Source: Mucilaginibacter sp. 14171R-50 (GTDB lineage Bacteria; Bacteroidota; Bacteroidia; Sphingobacteriales; Sphingobacteriaceae). From it: a stretch of DNA of 64,000 bases. Both the position numbers and the translations under genes were made by a program. The stretch is taken from assembly GCF_010093045.1 (NCBI RefSeq), contig NZ_CP048115.1, positions 1,364,001-1,428,000 on the forward strand, in the 5' to 3' direction. Position 1 is the stretch's first letter. Every line of letters starts with the position of its first letter. Under the pieces are notes generated by a model. It was not told the DNA's origin, did not search any database, and saw only the letters and a list, made by a program, of their open reading frames with translations. Shown here piece by piece: positions 25,778 to 34,036 of this stretch.

Positions 25778-26873
25778 AGTCGTAGTCGTTAAGTAAATCC
25801 CGCAGGCGTTCAATCAAATCAAACAATCGGGTTTCGAAATCAAAATCCTTGCGTTCGGTATCGGGCAGGGTGTCAAAGCAATGTACAATGGTGGGTTCGT
25901 CCTGTACCGCTATTTCCTGAAAGCTGCAATTGATCATATCCATCAATTCATCCTGAAAACAATCCCTGTCGCTCCAATAGAAACTGATATATTGTTCAAC
26001 CGTTATCCGTTCTTCCTCGTCAGGATATATCAAATCATCACGGATGCTGTCACTAACCGACCGTTTAGGATACTGTCGGTACAACTGTAAAAAATCATTA
26101 GCCAACTGTTCCCATTCCAGTTCATAATTATCACGGTGATGATAGGCGGTTATAATTTGCTCCATCCTTTTTAACCACAGTGGATTTTTAATGACAGGCA
26201 TGATATGCCCGCCTGCCCGTTTCATTTCATATAAGGTGGCCTCCTGATGTTCACGCCATGCCTTTTCTTCGGCATCATTGTCATTTTCGTATTCAGCTTC
26301 ATTTATCCAGTTTTCCAGTGTGTCATACTGGCAATCCATGAAAGTGCCGTTTTCAGCATAAAAGGGAATGTCAACCACTTGGTGCAGGTAGGCGAATATA
26401 ACCGTGATTAATTCCGTAATGCGCTCCTGCCCTGCGGTTTGCGACCATAGCCAGTAAGGCCGAACAGGGATATAGAATAAACAATGGCTTAAATTGTAGG
26501 TTGTAACCACGCTTAATACCGCTCTTTTTCCTCTGTCCCTGATAATTACACAATGATGGTTGCGGTCTATCCCGCTCACCTGTTTAGCGACTTCCTGCCA
26601 AGTGCTGTAAATATTTTGCGGAAAGGCTAAATCTGTTTGGGGTACGGGTATTTGATAGAAACCGCAGAGATTGGCAAGGGAGTGAAAATACTCCCTTGCT
26701 GTCTTTTCCCTGTTTCCGTCAAACGACCAAAAAGGCTGAAAGCTATGGTTTAAAAAACCATTTCCGTTATGCCTGCGGGTGCGCTCCTTAAGGGGTTGCG
26801 CCTTACTTCGTCGGCATCGGGCAGGCGGTCTAACCGCCCTGCCAGTTCCCCGAACAATTGCTGTATTTTCCAT
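25752..26873 (-). CDS. PRTRC operon protein, possibly PRTRC protein F-like; start uncertain
   Basis: A 373-codon frame. The part from about residue 40 on is convincing protein: FQPFWSFDGNREKTAREYF, then RDRGKRAVLSVVTTYNL, LFYIPVRPYWLWS, FAYLHQVVDIPFY and an acidic C terminus. The first 38 codons are Arg/Pro-rich and overlap a better small frame (26750-26926), so they are probably not translated. No in-frame ATG follows for about 150 codons. Adding one T to the T6 run at 26751-26756 would join the small frame to this one as a single gene. Position and length suggest PRTRC protein F, but I am not sure. Confidence 0.5.
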   Translation of the reverse strand: MENTAIVRGTGRAVRPPARCRRSKAQPLKERTRRHNGNGFLNHSFQPFWSFDGNREKTAREYFHSLANLCGFYQIPVPQTDLAFPQNIYSTWQEVAKQVSGIDRNHHCVIIRDRGKRAVLSVVTTYNLSHCLFYIPVRPYWLWSQTAGQERITELITVIFAYLHQVVDIPFYAENGTFMDCQYDTLENWINEAEYENDNDAEEKAWREHQEATLYEMKRAGGHIMPVIKNPLWLKRMEQIITAYHHRDNYELEWEQLANDFLQLYRQYPKRSVSDSIRDDLIYPDEEERITVEQYISFYWSDRDCFQDELMDMINCSFQEIAVQDEPTIVHCFDTLPDTERKDFDFETRLFDLIERLRDLLNDYDYEEHHPTV

Positions 26874-26926
26874 TGGTCGCCTTTCGTGTTGATTTTAATT
26901 ACTCTGTTTTTCATTTGCTTTTTCAT
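26750..26926 (-). CDS. Small PRTRC-operon frame, separate gene or 5' part of the next gene
   Basis: A 58-aa frame starting two bases after the protein C stop: KQMKNRVIKINTKGDQWKI at the start and RLDRLPDADEVRRNPLR later, ending EMVF. Its tight spacing and sensible composition make it a better reading of 26750-26873 than the overlapping long frame. It ends inside a T6 run. A single-base change there would fuse it to the 25752-26750 protein. It is either a small conserved protein or the true N terminus of that gene. Confidence 0.5.
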   Translation of the reverse strand: MKKQMKNRVIKINTKGDQWKIQQLFGELAGRLDRLPDADEVRRNPLRSAPAGITEMVF

Positions 26927-26928
26927 GG

Positions 26929-27144
26929 CTATCCTTTCGTTCCCATCGTGCTTTCGAAGCGGTACACGGCTTCATCGTTTTTGATTTCAGGGCCGATGAT
27001 TTTAGAATTGGTCAGTACCGGATAGGTGCCTGCAAAAAAGTTCTGTACATCGGTGATGGTAAATGTGTCGTTAGGGTCTGTTAAGCGGATTTCCTGACCG
27101 TTCTCCCTGTGCAGGAAAATCCTCGGTAAAATCATTGTTTTCAT
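26929..27144 (-). CDS. PRTRC system protein C
   Basis: A 71-aa beta-rich protein that fits PRTRC protein C: LPRIFLHRENGQEIRLTDPN, then DVQNFFAGTYPVLTNSKIIGPEI and an ending with VYRFESTMGTKG. The family is about 70 aa and has the fold seen in some multi-ubiquitin-like proteins. The stop is two bases before the next start. Confidence 0.82.
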   Translation of the reverse strand: MKTMILPRIFLHRENGQEIRLTDPNDTFTITDVQNFFAGTYPVLTNSKIIGPEIKNDEAVYRFESTMGTKG

Positions 27145-27154
27145 GGCGATGTGA

Positions 27155-27742
27155 TTAGTCTTTAAATTGGTTTGCTAATTTCTCGTATATCTCCTTACCC
27201 GCTTCTATTTCCTTACGCCTGCTTTCAATCAGTTCTGCTTTATCAGGGTAGTCAGCAGGGTCGGGTAATTGTGCCAACGCTTCGACATATTTCATCTGTT
27301 TAGCCAATTCCTTAGACTTGTCCATCGCTTCATCGAACAACCGTTTCTTTTCCGCTTTGACTTCGGTGTCGTCGGCGGGTGCGCTGAACAGGTCGGGTTC
27401 GTCGTCCTTTTCCTCGTCGGTTTCGGCAGTTGTAGTTTTGACTGCTTTATCCTTATCATTCTTTCCGTTCTTTTTGACCTTTTCCAATTCCTTTTGGTAG
27501 GTTTCCAAGTTGGTTATCAACCCTGCCGTTTGCTTGACAGGCTGTTTAATTTCCTCAAAAAACTTTTCATCCAGTTCTGATGCGGTGGCCTTAAAGAGCA
27601 TCGGGGGCAACCCGTTCACAGCCTTGTCTTTTTTGAGTACAACGGAAACGGTTTGTACTCCCGTTTCGTCCTGATGGATGTTCAGCAGGAAATTTCCTGT
27701 AAATCCTAATCCTGCTATCTGCTGAAAAAATTGCGTATTCAT
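27155..27742 (-). CDS. PRTRC system protein E
   Basis: A 195-aa protein matching PRTRC protein E: a globular first 95 residues starting MNTQFFQQIAGLGFTGNFLL, a long acidic/lysine-rich linker (about 105-150, with EEKDDEPDLFSAPADD) and a C-terminal coiled coil (about 150-195). Ten bases separate it from protein C. Its role in PRTRC plasmid or ICE maintenance is unknown. Confidence 0.82.
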   Translation of the reverse strand: MNTQFFQQIAGLGFTGNFLLNIHQDETGVQTVSVVLKKDKAVNGLPPMLFKATASELDEKFFEEIKQPVKQTAGLITNLETYQKELEKVKKNGKNDKDKAVKTTTAETDEEKDDEPDLFSAPADDTEVKAEKKRLFDEAMDKSKELAKQMKYVEALAQLPDPADYPDKAELIESRRKEIEAGKEIYEKLANQFKD

Positions 27743-27746
27743 AATC

Positions 27747-27998
27747 TTAAAATTTTAGATGGTTAATGCCTGCGACAGCCAGTAATACAAGTCCCGCTAA
27801 ACCGCAGAGATTGGCGACTATCATGATTATTCGTTCAAGGGTGGTTACTACCACATACTTTTGATAAGTATGGAAATGCTGTAAACCCCCTACGCCCCTG
27901 CGGTTAAACCGGCGTCTGCCGATTTGGTAGCGGATAACAGAACAGAGGGCTATCAAAATCAATCCGCACAGTAGTGTTAAATGATGTGTTGTTTTCAT
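27747..27998 (-). CDS. Small membrane protein with two helices
   Basis: An 83-aa protein starting MKTTHHLTLLCGLIL. It has a transmembrane helix at about 5-23, a basic loop (YQIGRRRFNRRGVGG) and a second helix near 60-80. Similar short proteins in Bacteroidota elements are sometimes called molybdenum ABC transporter permease, which the sequence does not support. The Met at 27998 fits between two bases of gap to the upstream gene. Function unknown. Confidence 0.65.
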   Translation of the reverse strand: MKTTHHLTLLCGLILIALCSVIRYQIGRRRFNRRGVGGLQHFHTYQKYVVVTTLERIIMIVANLCGLAGLVLLAVAGINHLKF

Positions 27999-27999
27999 T

Positions 28000-28374
28000 T
28001 CAGGTAAATAAAAGTTCAACTGCGGGTTTGAATTTTGGGTCGGTGTGCTTTTCCAGTTGCGTGTAGTTGTAAAGGGCTTGCCTTGTGAAGATGGCTAAAA
28101 AACCATCGAATAACTGGTCAGAAAATACGTTTGCCGAGCGGTACAGGTCTTTGGGATATTTAGCGATAACGGCCTGTATCTGTTCAGCGAGTTTAAACCA
28201 CATATCTGCGGGCATTATCCCGTTATTCCATTCTGCACGAATGCGCTCTTTGTCATTTAAAACGGTTTCGGACAGTTCGTTCAGATACCCTAAAAATTCA
28301 GGTATTTCTTCCCTTAAGAGATTGTGCAAAAGCCTTGCTTTAGCCACATTATTCATTAAATTTAATGGTTGCAT
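28000..28374 (-). CDS. Hypothetical protein of the PRTRC operon
   Basis: A 124-aa, probably all-helical protein with no recognised family: NLLREEIPEFLGYLNELSETVLNDKER in the first half and FTRQALYNYTQLEKHTDPKFK near the end. It lies between the DUF-like gene at 28400 and the small membrane protein, with tight spacing, so it is a real operon member. Possible starts are 28374 or the Met at 28356. Confidence 0.65.
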   Translation of the reverse strand: MQPLNLMNNVAKARLLHNLLREEIPEFLGYLNELSETVLNDKERIRAEWNNGIMPADMWFKLAEQIQAVIAKYPKDLYRSANVFSDQLFDGFLAIFTRQALYNYTQLEKHTDPKFKPAVELLFT

Positions 28375-28399
28375 GCTATTTATTTTTTAGCGGGATGGC

Positions 28400-29260
28400 T
28401 TAAAGCCATCCCTGTTGGTAAGCAAATCGGTTGATTTCTTTTATGGCCACCTTATGACAGCCGATACGGATAAACTGGCGGTTGATTTCTACGATAAGAT
28501 AGTCCCGCAGAAAATACTGGCCTACTTTAGCAGAACCATCCTTAATAGATTGGTAAAGGAATTGGCCTGCCGACAGTGTAAAGGAGATTTGTTGGGTAGT
28601 TTCCACCTTGCAGGTTTTCACGTTACAACGCAGATAGTCCCATCCGTCAGTACTGATAAACCTGTCGGTTTCAAATGCCCGCCACGCTTTCAGTTTAGCT
28701 TGCTGCAATTTTTGGGAACGCTTCTTTTGTCTGGCCTGTTCAATTGCCCTTTCTTCGCGGTCATGAGCGAGATAGTCCGCAAACTGCGCACAGTCCCGAA
28801 TATCCCCTGCTTGGGCTAATTGTTCAGGTATAGCCAAACCAAAGAAATCCGCATAACGTTGCGCCTCACTGTACAGGTCGGCAATCGTCGTCGCATACTT
28901 CTGCGGGCGGTTAGCCCGCGCTAACTTTTCAGCAACGGCAATGATGCGTTCTTTCCAATCCGCAAATAATTCCTCATGGTTCATTGCGGGGTCAGCCACA
29001 TTGATAATATTCAAGTGGCTTGAAGCGTTGCGTACAATGGCGATATGTTTTGCCGTTGTTTGGCTGTAGGTACGTTCTGTAAATAATACCGCCCGTTCGC
29101 CTGCCTGATTTTGAACATGCTTTGCAATGATAAAATGGTCGCCATAAGAATAGACACACCCACCACCATACAGCATATTACCACCTGCGCCAATCCCGCT
29201 ACCGTCCTGCCGGTTCGCCCATTCATGGGCGATATCCCAACACACTGTTCTTACGCTCAT
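28400..29260 (-). CDS. Phage/plasmid-type hypothetical protein
   Basis: A 286-aa protein. The first 100 residues read SVRTVCWDIAHEWANRQDG...MLYGGGCVYSYGDHFIIAKHV followed by FTERTYSQTTAKHIAIVRNA. This resembles a family in phages and plasmids in which a YSYGxHFxIA motif precedes an FTxRxYSxTTxxH motif. The rest is helical and charged. Function is unknown in that family; the conserved aromatics and histidines hint at nucleic-acid binding. It is second in the SSB-PRTRC operon. Confidence 0.65.
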   Translation of the reverse strand: MSVRTVCWDIAHEWANRQDGSGIGAGGNMLYGGGCVYSYGDHFIIAKHVQNQAGERAVLFTERTYSQTTAKHIAIVRNASSHLNIINVADPAMNHEELFADWKERIIAVAEKLARANRPQKYATTIADLYSEAQRYADFFGLAIPEQLAQAGDIRDCAQFADYLAHDREERAIEQARQKKRSQKLQQAKLKAWRAFETDRFISTDGWDYLRCNVKTCKVETTQQISFTLSAGQFLYQSIKDGSAKVGQYFLRDYLIVEINRQFIRIGCHKVAIKEINRFAYQQGWL

Positions 29261-29308
29261 ATCCTTTGATTATTAAATTTTTACCTGATTTTCGTCCTTT
29301 TATTCTCC

Positions 29309-29632
29309 TTATCCCCGTTGGTTGTTAGCCGATTTGGTCAGCATTTGAATTTGCTCGGTTCGGAATTGCAGGCTTGCCATTGGCTCCCCGTCCCTGCTCA
29401 CCCACGGTTGGGCGGTCATAAATCCGCTCAAAGTCACCAACATGCCTTTAGTCAGGTAGGGCGCTATGGCATCGGTGCGCCAGTAGGTACACTCTACAAA
29501 GGCGGTTTCCTCTTTGCGCTCGCCCTGCGACTGATAGGTGCGGTTAACCGCTACCCTGAAACCTGTTACATTTTTGTCCTCGCTTACTGCTCTCACGGTA
29601 GCGTCTGCTACCAATCTTCCTGTGATTTCCAT
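29309..29632 (-). CDS. ssb: Single-stranded DNA-binding protein
   Basis: A 107-aa OB-fold protein: MEITGRLVADATVR start, FRVAVNRTYQSQGERKEETAFVECTYW core and GMLVTLSGFMTAQPWVSRDGEPMASLQFRTEQIQML. It lacks the long disordered tail and acidic tip of chromosomal SSB, as usual for plasmid or ICE copies. The Met at 29632 is the natural start; the longer frame adds a poor leader. It is the first gene of the minus-strand PRTRC operon and would protect single-stranded DNA during transfer. Confidence 0.88.
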   Translation of the reverse strand: MEITGRLVADATVRAVSEDKNVTGFRVAVNRTYQSQGERKEETAFVECTYWRTDAIAPYLTKGMLVTLSGFMTAQPWVSRDGEPMASLQFRTEQIQMLTKSANNQRG

Positions 29633-29671
29633 GATTACTTTTTTATTGTTAATTATTCTGTTTTTCCTCAA

Positions 29672-30327
29672 TGACCATTAGTTTTTAAAATTCATTTGGC
29701 CTTTGATAGAGGCAGAAAATTTGCGCGGGGGGCTGGCTTGCAAGGCTGACATAGAAAAAAATTCAGGAGCACAGCGGAGGAATTATTTTCGGTCACGAAG
29801 CCTGGCCTTTCAAGCCGAAGAGGTATAAATTTGCCTCAGCAAAGGCTAAATGAACGGACCTGATCGAAAGGGTTCACTGGCTATTTTTCGCAGCAATCTT
29901 TTGATGGAGAGCGGGGGAAAAGCATATCATTGCGGCAAAAGACGACCGCCCTTCCGGCTACAATTGCCGGACGAGGCGCCCAAAGGGCTATGGTCGGCTT
30001 TTTCCGTTCCAATGGCTATTTCTTCATCAATCTTGATATGGTTCTTGCAGTTCGTAAATGATCTTAAGGCACTGGACTTAAGCATAAGCGGCGAAGGGGC
30101 CAACGATTACCGTAATGTTTACAGGCAGTTGAAAATTACGTTGGTGCCCGGAGGAAAAGGCACCTTTTAGCGTTACGAATTCTTTTGGACAGCTCCGGCA
30201 TATGCCGTTGCAGTCCACTACGATTAACTAAATGATACACAACAGGTGCAAATTATCGTAATAGTAAATAAATCGCAGCGAGTAGAAAACCCTGTGTTTT
30301 GCTTCTATTAATAATTTTATAATTCCT
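29672..30327 (+). other. Gene-poor stretch between the PRTRC operon and LanB
   Basis: No convincing gene. A 106-codon frame at 29850-30170 is open but changes character midway, and the overlapping frame ends GYFFINLDMVLAVRK (about 30015-30060), a little like the end of a LytTR domain, so a decayed regulator is possible. At 29766-29807 GGAGCACAG and GCCTGGCC recur as in 59161-59195. The minus-strand SSB operon promoter must lie near its left edge, and the LanB promoter in the AT-rich last 100 bases. Confidence 0.4.
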
Positions 30328-33324
30328 ATGAGCTATCATTTTTCGCAATTTGTACTTTTTCGCATACCCGTTTTTGCAACCGATCATTATCGGCACAACC
30401 TTAAAACCGCTCTTCGGGACACTGTATTTAGGACCGCCATCTATCTGGCAAGTCCGCAATTTTATAACCGCCTGGCAAAGGTTGACTTCGAACCCTCCCA
30501 GATGACGGCACGGGAAATCATCACACTCACCCGTTACTTGAACCGCGCCCGTTTCCGACCGGTTCCATTCGGTTTCTTTGCTTCTGTGACTATGGGCAAG
30601 TGGGCTGCTTCAGGCCGAATTGAATTAACCGAGGCACCTGCGGAGCTTGGCGTATTTGTTCAACCCGGGGAATGGCTTTTCCGGAAAATGTCAGACCGTC
30701 GAGCGGACGAATACCATTTAACGGATTTATTTGAACCCAACCCGACGCTCTACCGGGTTAAAAAGTTCTATCGCTTCATCAAGGAGGAATCCGGTCCGGA
30801 GCAACAAAAGCGCTTTCAGTTACAGTCATCACCCTATTCGCAAGTGCTCAGCAACCTGCTACAGTTTTGCAGGAATGGAAAATCGACGGAAATGATCATC
30901 CACCGAATCTGTAAGGAGGCCCATTGCAGTTTAGCGGATAGTTCTGAGTATTTTGATTTTCTTAAAGACGCTCAAATATTGTTAAGCAAAAACCGTCCTG
31001 GTATTAGCGGACGTCATGCATTTAATTTAAATCAAAACTTCGTTGGGCAACTTCCGGATGTAACGGAATTTCAAAGTTTAGGCAAGCAATGGCTGAAAAA
31101 GGCGAACCATGACCCGGTTCAAGATGACCATGATCTTTTTAATACCATACTAGTTCGTCATCCTAAGCGCGTTATGGTTGACATTAAATACCAGCAATAT
31201 TTGAGACAGGGCATCACGGCATTAAACAGGCTTTGCCCTGGTGACGAACTTCCTGCGCTTACCTTATTTAAGAATCAATATCAAAAGCACTTTGAAAATG
31301 AACGCCTACCCTTGTTGCTGGCGCTCGATCCCGAGTTAGGAATCGGCTATCAAACGGAGCCCTACGAATCCCCCAATCCGCTTTTAGAAACCGTCCATAT
31401 CCGGCCACGTGTACACCATGAAAACGCGGCTCCATGGTCCGCGGTGCACCGGTATTTAATGGCCGCCTGGCTTGAAATGGAGCGAATGCAGCAAAATTCT
31501 ATGGCTCTTAATGAGGCTGGCCTTATGCAACTAACGGAAGGTGCGAAAATGCTGAGTGGACTGGGCTTTTCTGTATTGTTCAGTCTTACGGGAGACGGCC
31601 TGTTTATTGAAACTGCGGGCGGGGCCAATCCCGCTGCATTGATCGGTAGATTTACTGTGGCTGACCAGGAGATATTGGATGCCAGCCGGGAAATGGCGGC
31701 ACAAACGGAACGATTAAACCCGGAAATCATTTTTGCCGAAATACTGCATACCAGCGATGCCCATATCGATAATGTAAACAGGCGCGAGCAAGTATGGTCC
31801 TATCAGCTGCCCTTATTGGCCGGTATACCCGGTGATGACACCGCAGAAACGCTCAGGCTGGATGATCTATATGTAGAAGTTAGCGGTGATCTGATCTATT
31901 TATATAGCAGAAAGTACCAAAAATACGTTATCCCGCGTCTGACCAGCGCGTATAATCATAGTATAGACCAACTGCCGCTCTTCCGTTTTTTAGCAGACCT
32001 TTCCTATCAGTACAGCCGCACACAATTGTCTTTTGACCTGATCAATTATTTTCCAGGTTTCCGGTACTACCCCCGTGTGAGTTATCGGCAGGTCATTCTC
32101 AGCCGGGCAACGTGGATCATCGGAAGCGACGATTTTCCTCCAAACCTTACAGAAGAAGACTGGATCGCTGCTTTTAGCCGAATGGCAGATAAAAACGGCA
32201 TTCCGCATTGGTTCGTTCTTTCGGAAGGCGACCAGCAATTGGTGTTTAATCGGGAAAGTTCAGCGGATATGGTCTTATTCAGGGAATCGGTGCGTTCGAA
32301 AAACCAGGTGATCCTTCGTGAATATCTTCCGTTAAAATCAGACGGCTCAGTCGTGGAATCCTCCTCAGGCCGTCGATACCAGGTTCAATTCAACGCATTT
32401 ATGCTACCGGAAGAACCGCTGAATATGCCAAACGTGGTCCCCAACAGGGAGAATGTCCTGCACGAACAACGCAAATTTGTTCCAGGCACCGAATGGCTTT
32501 ACCTGAAACTTTATGTTCCGAGGCTTTCCGTAAACCGGTTACTACTTCAGTTGGAACCTTTAATCAAAAAGCGCTTTCCACATGGGAAAATTACACGCTG
32601 GTTTTTTATTCGGTATGAGGACCATGCGCCGCATATCCGGCTACGTTTTAAGATTGCGCCAGAGGACGTGGACCATATTCTGGCGGCTTTAAGGGTGATA
32701 TTGGAAGATAATGTTCAGCAACACCTGGTCAGAGAATACCAATTAGATGTTTATACCAGGGAGCTGGAACGGTACCAGGCCATTGGAATTGAGGAAACGG
32801 AGGAGTTCTTTTGGCTCAGCAGTTCATTTGTGCTATATTTCATTAAATCAGTAAAAACGGGTAAAGGGGTTCCAGCTTTTTTAGCGGCGGCGCTGACGGC
32901 TAAGTTGATCGCTGAAGGTTTTTATCCAAGCCCGGAAGATCAATTAGCGTTTTGGCAGGAAGCATTTGAGGGCTATATCCAGGAATTTGAAGGCCGTCAA
33001 CTCAGTGTAGATCTTGATAAGAAATATCGTGAAAACAGTGGTGATTTGGATCGTTTTTTAACCCATAGCCAACCTTTTGCAGACAAACGGCTTCTGCACT
33101 GGTTAAAAAGTATACAGTCAAAAGCCATGGCATTGGGTGTCCGAATAAATAGCAATGATGATAAAAACGATTATTTGCTCAGTTTGATCCATGTTCATCT
33201 CAACCGGTTATTTACTGATCAGCAAAGGCAGCAGGAAATGATCACCTACTTTCTATTGGCGAAATGGATGCGGTCGAAAATGGCAAGGCAAAGACATAAA
33301 ATCAGGCAGACCGATCCGTCTTAA
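30328..33324 (+). CDS. Class I lanthipeptide dehydratase LanB
   Basis: A 998-aa full-length LanB. The glutamylation domain occupies about 1-690: FVLFRIPVFATDHY at the start, REIITLTRYLNRARFRPVPFGFFA typical of the Lant_dehydr_N region, and VRSKNQVILREYLP toward its end. The elimination/SpaB_C domain spans about 720-985: WLYLKLYVPRLSVNRLL, RWFFIRYEDHAPHIRLRFK and the late HVHLNRLF. It would dehydrate Ser/Thr of a precursor using glutamyl-tRNA. No LanC cyclase, protease or exporter is adjacent. It converges with a LytTR two-component system, overlapping its stop by 23 bases. Confidence 0.9.
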   Translation: MSYHFSQFVLFRIPVFATDHYRHNLKTALRDTVFRTAIYLASPQFYNRLAKVDFEPSQMTAREIITLTRYLNRARFRPVPFGFFASVTMGKWAASGRIELTEAPAELGVFVQPGEWLFRKMSDRRADEYHLTDLFEPNPTLYRVKKFYRFIKEESGPEQQKRFQLQSSPYSQVLSNLLQFCRNGKSTEMIIHRICKEAHCSLADSSEYFDFLKDAQILLSKNRPGISGRHAFNLNQNFVGQLPDVTEFQSLGKQWLKKANHDPVQDDHDLFNTILVRHPKRVMVDIKYQQYLRQGITALNRLCPGDELPALTLFKNQYQKHFENERLPLLLALDPELGIGYQTEPYESPNPLLETVHIRPRVHHENAAPWSAVHRYLMAAWLEMERMQQNSMALNEAGLMQLTEGAKMLSGLGFSVLFSLTGDGLFIETAGGANPAALIGRFTVADQEILDASREMAAQTERLNPEIIFAEILHTSDAHIDNVNRREQVWSYQLPLLAGIPGDDTAETLRLDDLYVEVSGDLIYLYSRKYQKYVIPRLTSAYNHSIDQLPLFRFLADLSYQYSRTQLSFDLINYFPGFRYYPRVSYRQVILSRATWIIGSDDFPPNLTEEDWIAAFSRMADKNGIPHWFVLSEGDQQLVFNRESSADMVLFRESVRSKNQVILREYLPLKSDGSVVESSSGRRYQVQFNAFMLPEEPLNMPNVVPNRENVLHEQRKFVPGTEWLYLKLYVPRLSVNRLLLQLEPLIKKRFPHGKITRWFFIRYEDHAPHIRLRFKIAPEDVDHILAALRVILEDNVQQHLVREYQLDVYTRELERYQAIGIEETEEFFWLSSSFVLYFIKSVKTGKGVPAFLAAALTAKLIAEGFYPSPEDQLAFWQEAFEGYIQEFEGRQLSVDLDKKYRENSGDLDRFLTHSQPFADKRLLHWLKSIQSKAMALGVRINSNDDKNDYLLSLIHVHLNRLFTDQQRQQEMITYFLLAKWMRSKMARQRHKIRQTDPS

Positions 33325-34036
33325 TCAGTTTGCTATCCATCCTGGCGAGGAAAGCCTGTTTATAATGATCTCCCATCATGATACGCTCACCATCCTGTAG
33401 CCTGATCTGCGCGCGCTCTATAACTTTTACAAAATTGACATTGACGATAAATGAGCGATGGATACGGGCAAACAGAGATGTGGGCAGGTGCCTTTCGATC
33501 TCTTTTATGGTCAAATAGGTTGTATGCTTGCCTTCGGTCGTGTAGATATGGATATAATTTGCGGAACCTTCCATATAAATCACTTCCTCATACCTGATCT
33601 TGACCAGCCTTCCTTTCACCTCGCTCTTAATGGTGAAGAAATCGTCGCGGATCGCTTGTAACCATCTGCCGGGCCGGGCGATTTTCCGTCTTGCCCGCTG
33701 GATGCATTTGGCGAAGCGCTCATAATTAATCGGCTTAAGCAAAAAATCGAAGGCTTCGCGGTCAAATGCCTCCAGCGCATATTGCGGGAAAGCCGTAGTA
33801 AAAACAACGGTCGTATACAGGTTCACCATCTCAGCTAATTCAAGCCCCGATAGTTGCCGCATATCGACGTCAATAAACGTGATGTCAGGAGCATATTCTC
33901 CGGTCAGGTTTGGTAGCGCTTCCAGCGGGTTTTGTGAATGCCCGACCAGTGTCAGCCCTGGAGTCATTTCAATATATTCTTTCATGATGGCGATGGCATC
34001 CGGCTCATCGTCGATCACATAACAGCTAAAATTCAT
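33302..34036 (-). CDS. LytTR response regulator
   Basis: A 244-aa two-component regulator. The receiver domain (about 1-125) has Asp9/Asp10/Glu11, the phosphoacceptor Asp56 in TFIDVDM and Lys101 in LLKPINY. The LytTR DNA-binding domain (about 140-240) has SANYIHIYTTEGKHTTYLTIKE and RIHRSFIVNVNFV. LytTR regulators often control peptide-bacteriocin and quorum genes. It overlaps the kinase gene by four bases. Confidence 0.92.
   Translation of the reverse strand: MNFSCYVIDDEPDAIAIMKEYIEMTPGLTLVGHSQNPLEALPNLTGEYAPDITFIDVDMRQLSGLELAEMVNLYTTVVFTTAFPQYALEAFDREAFDFLLKPINYERFAKCIQRARRKIARPGRWLQAIRDDFFTIKSEVKGRLVKIRYEEVIYMEGSANYIHIYTTEGKHTTYLTIKEIERHLPTSLFARIHRSFIVNVNFVKVIERAQIRLQDGERIMMGDHYKQAFLARMDSKLIKTDRSA

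Noticed and set aside
27747..27998. Molybdenum ABC transporter permease name for the small membrane protein
   Set aside because: Two helices and 83 residues without permease motifs; the name is likely a database error.
29850..30170. 106-codon frame before LanB as a gene
   Set aside because: The composition changes midway, no family is visible and an overlapping frame gives a different, equally weak signal. It is best treated as non-coding or decayed.
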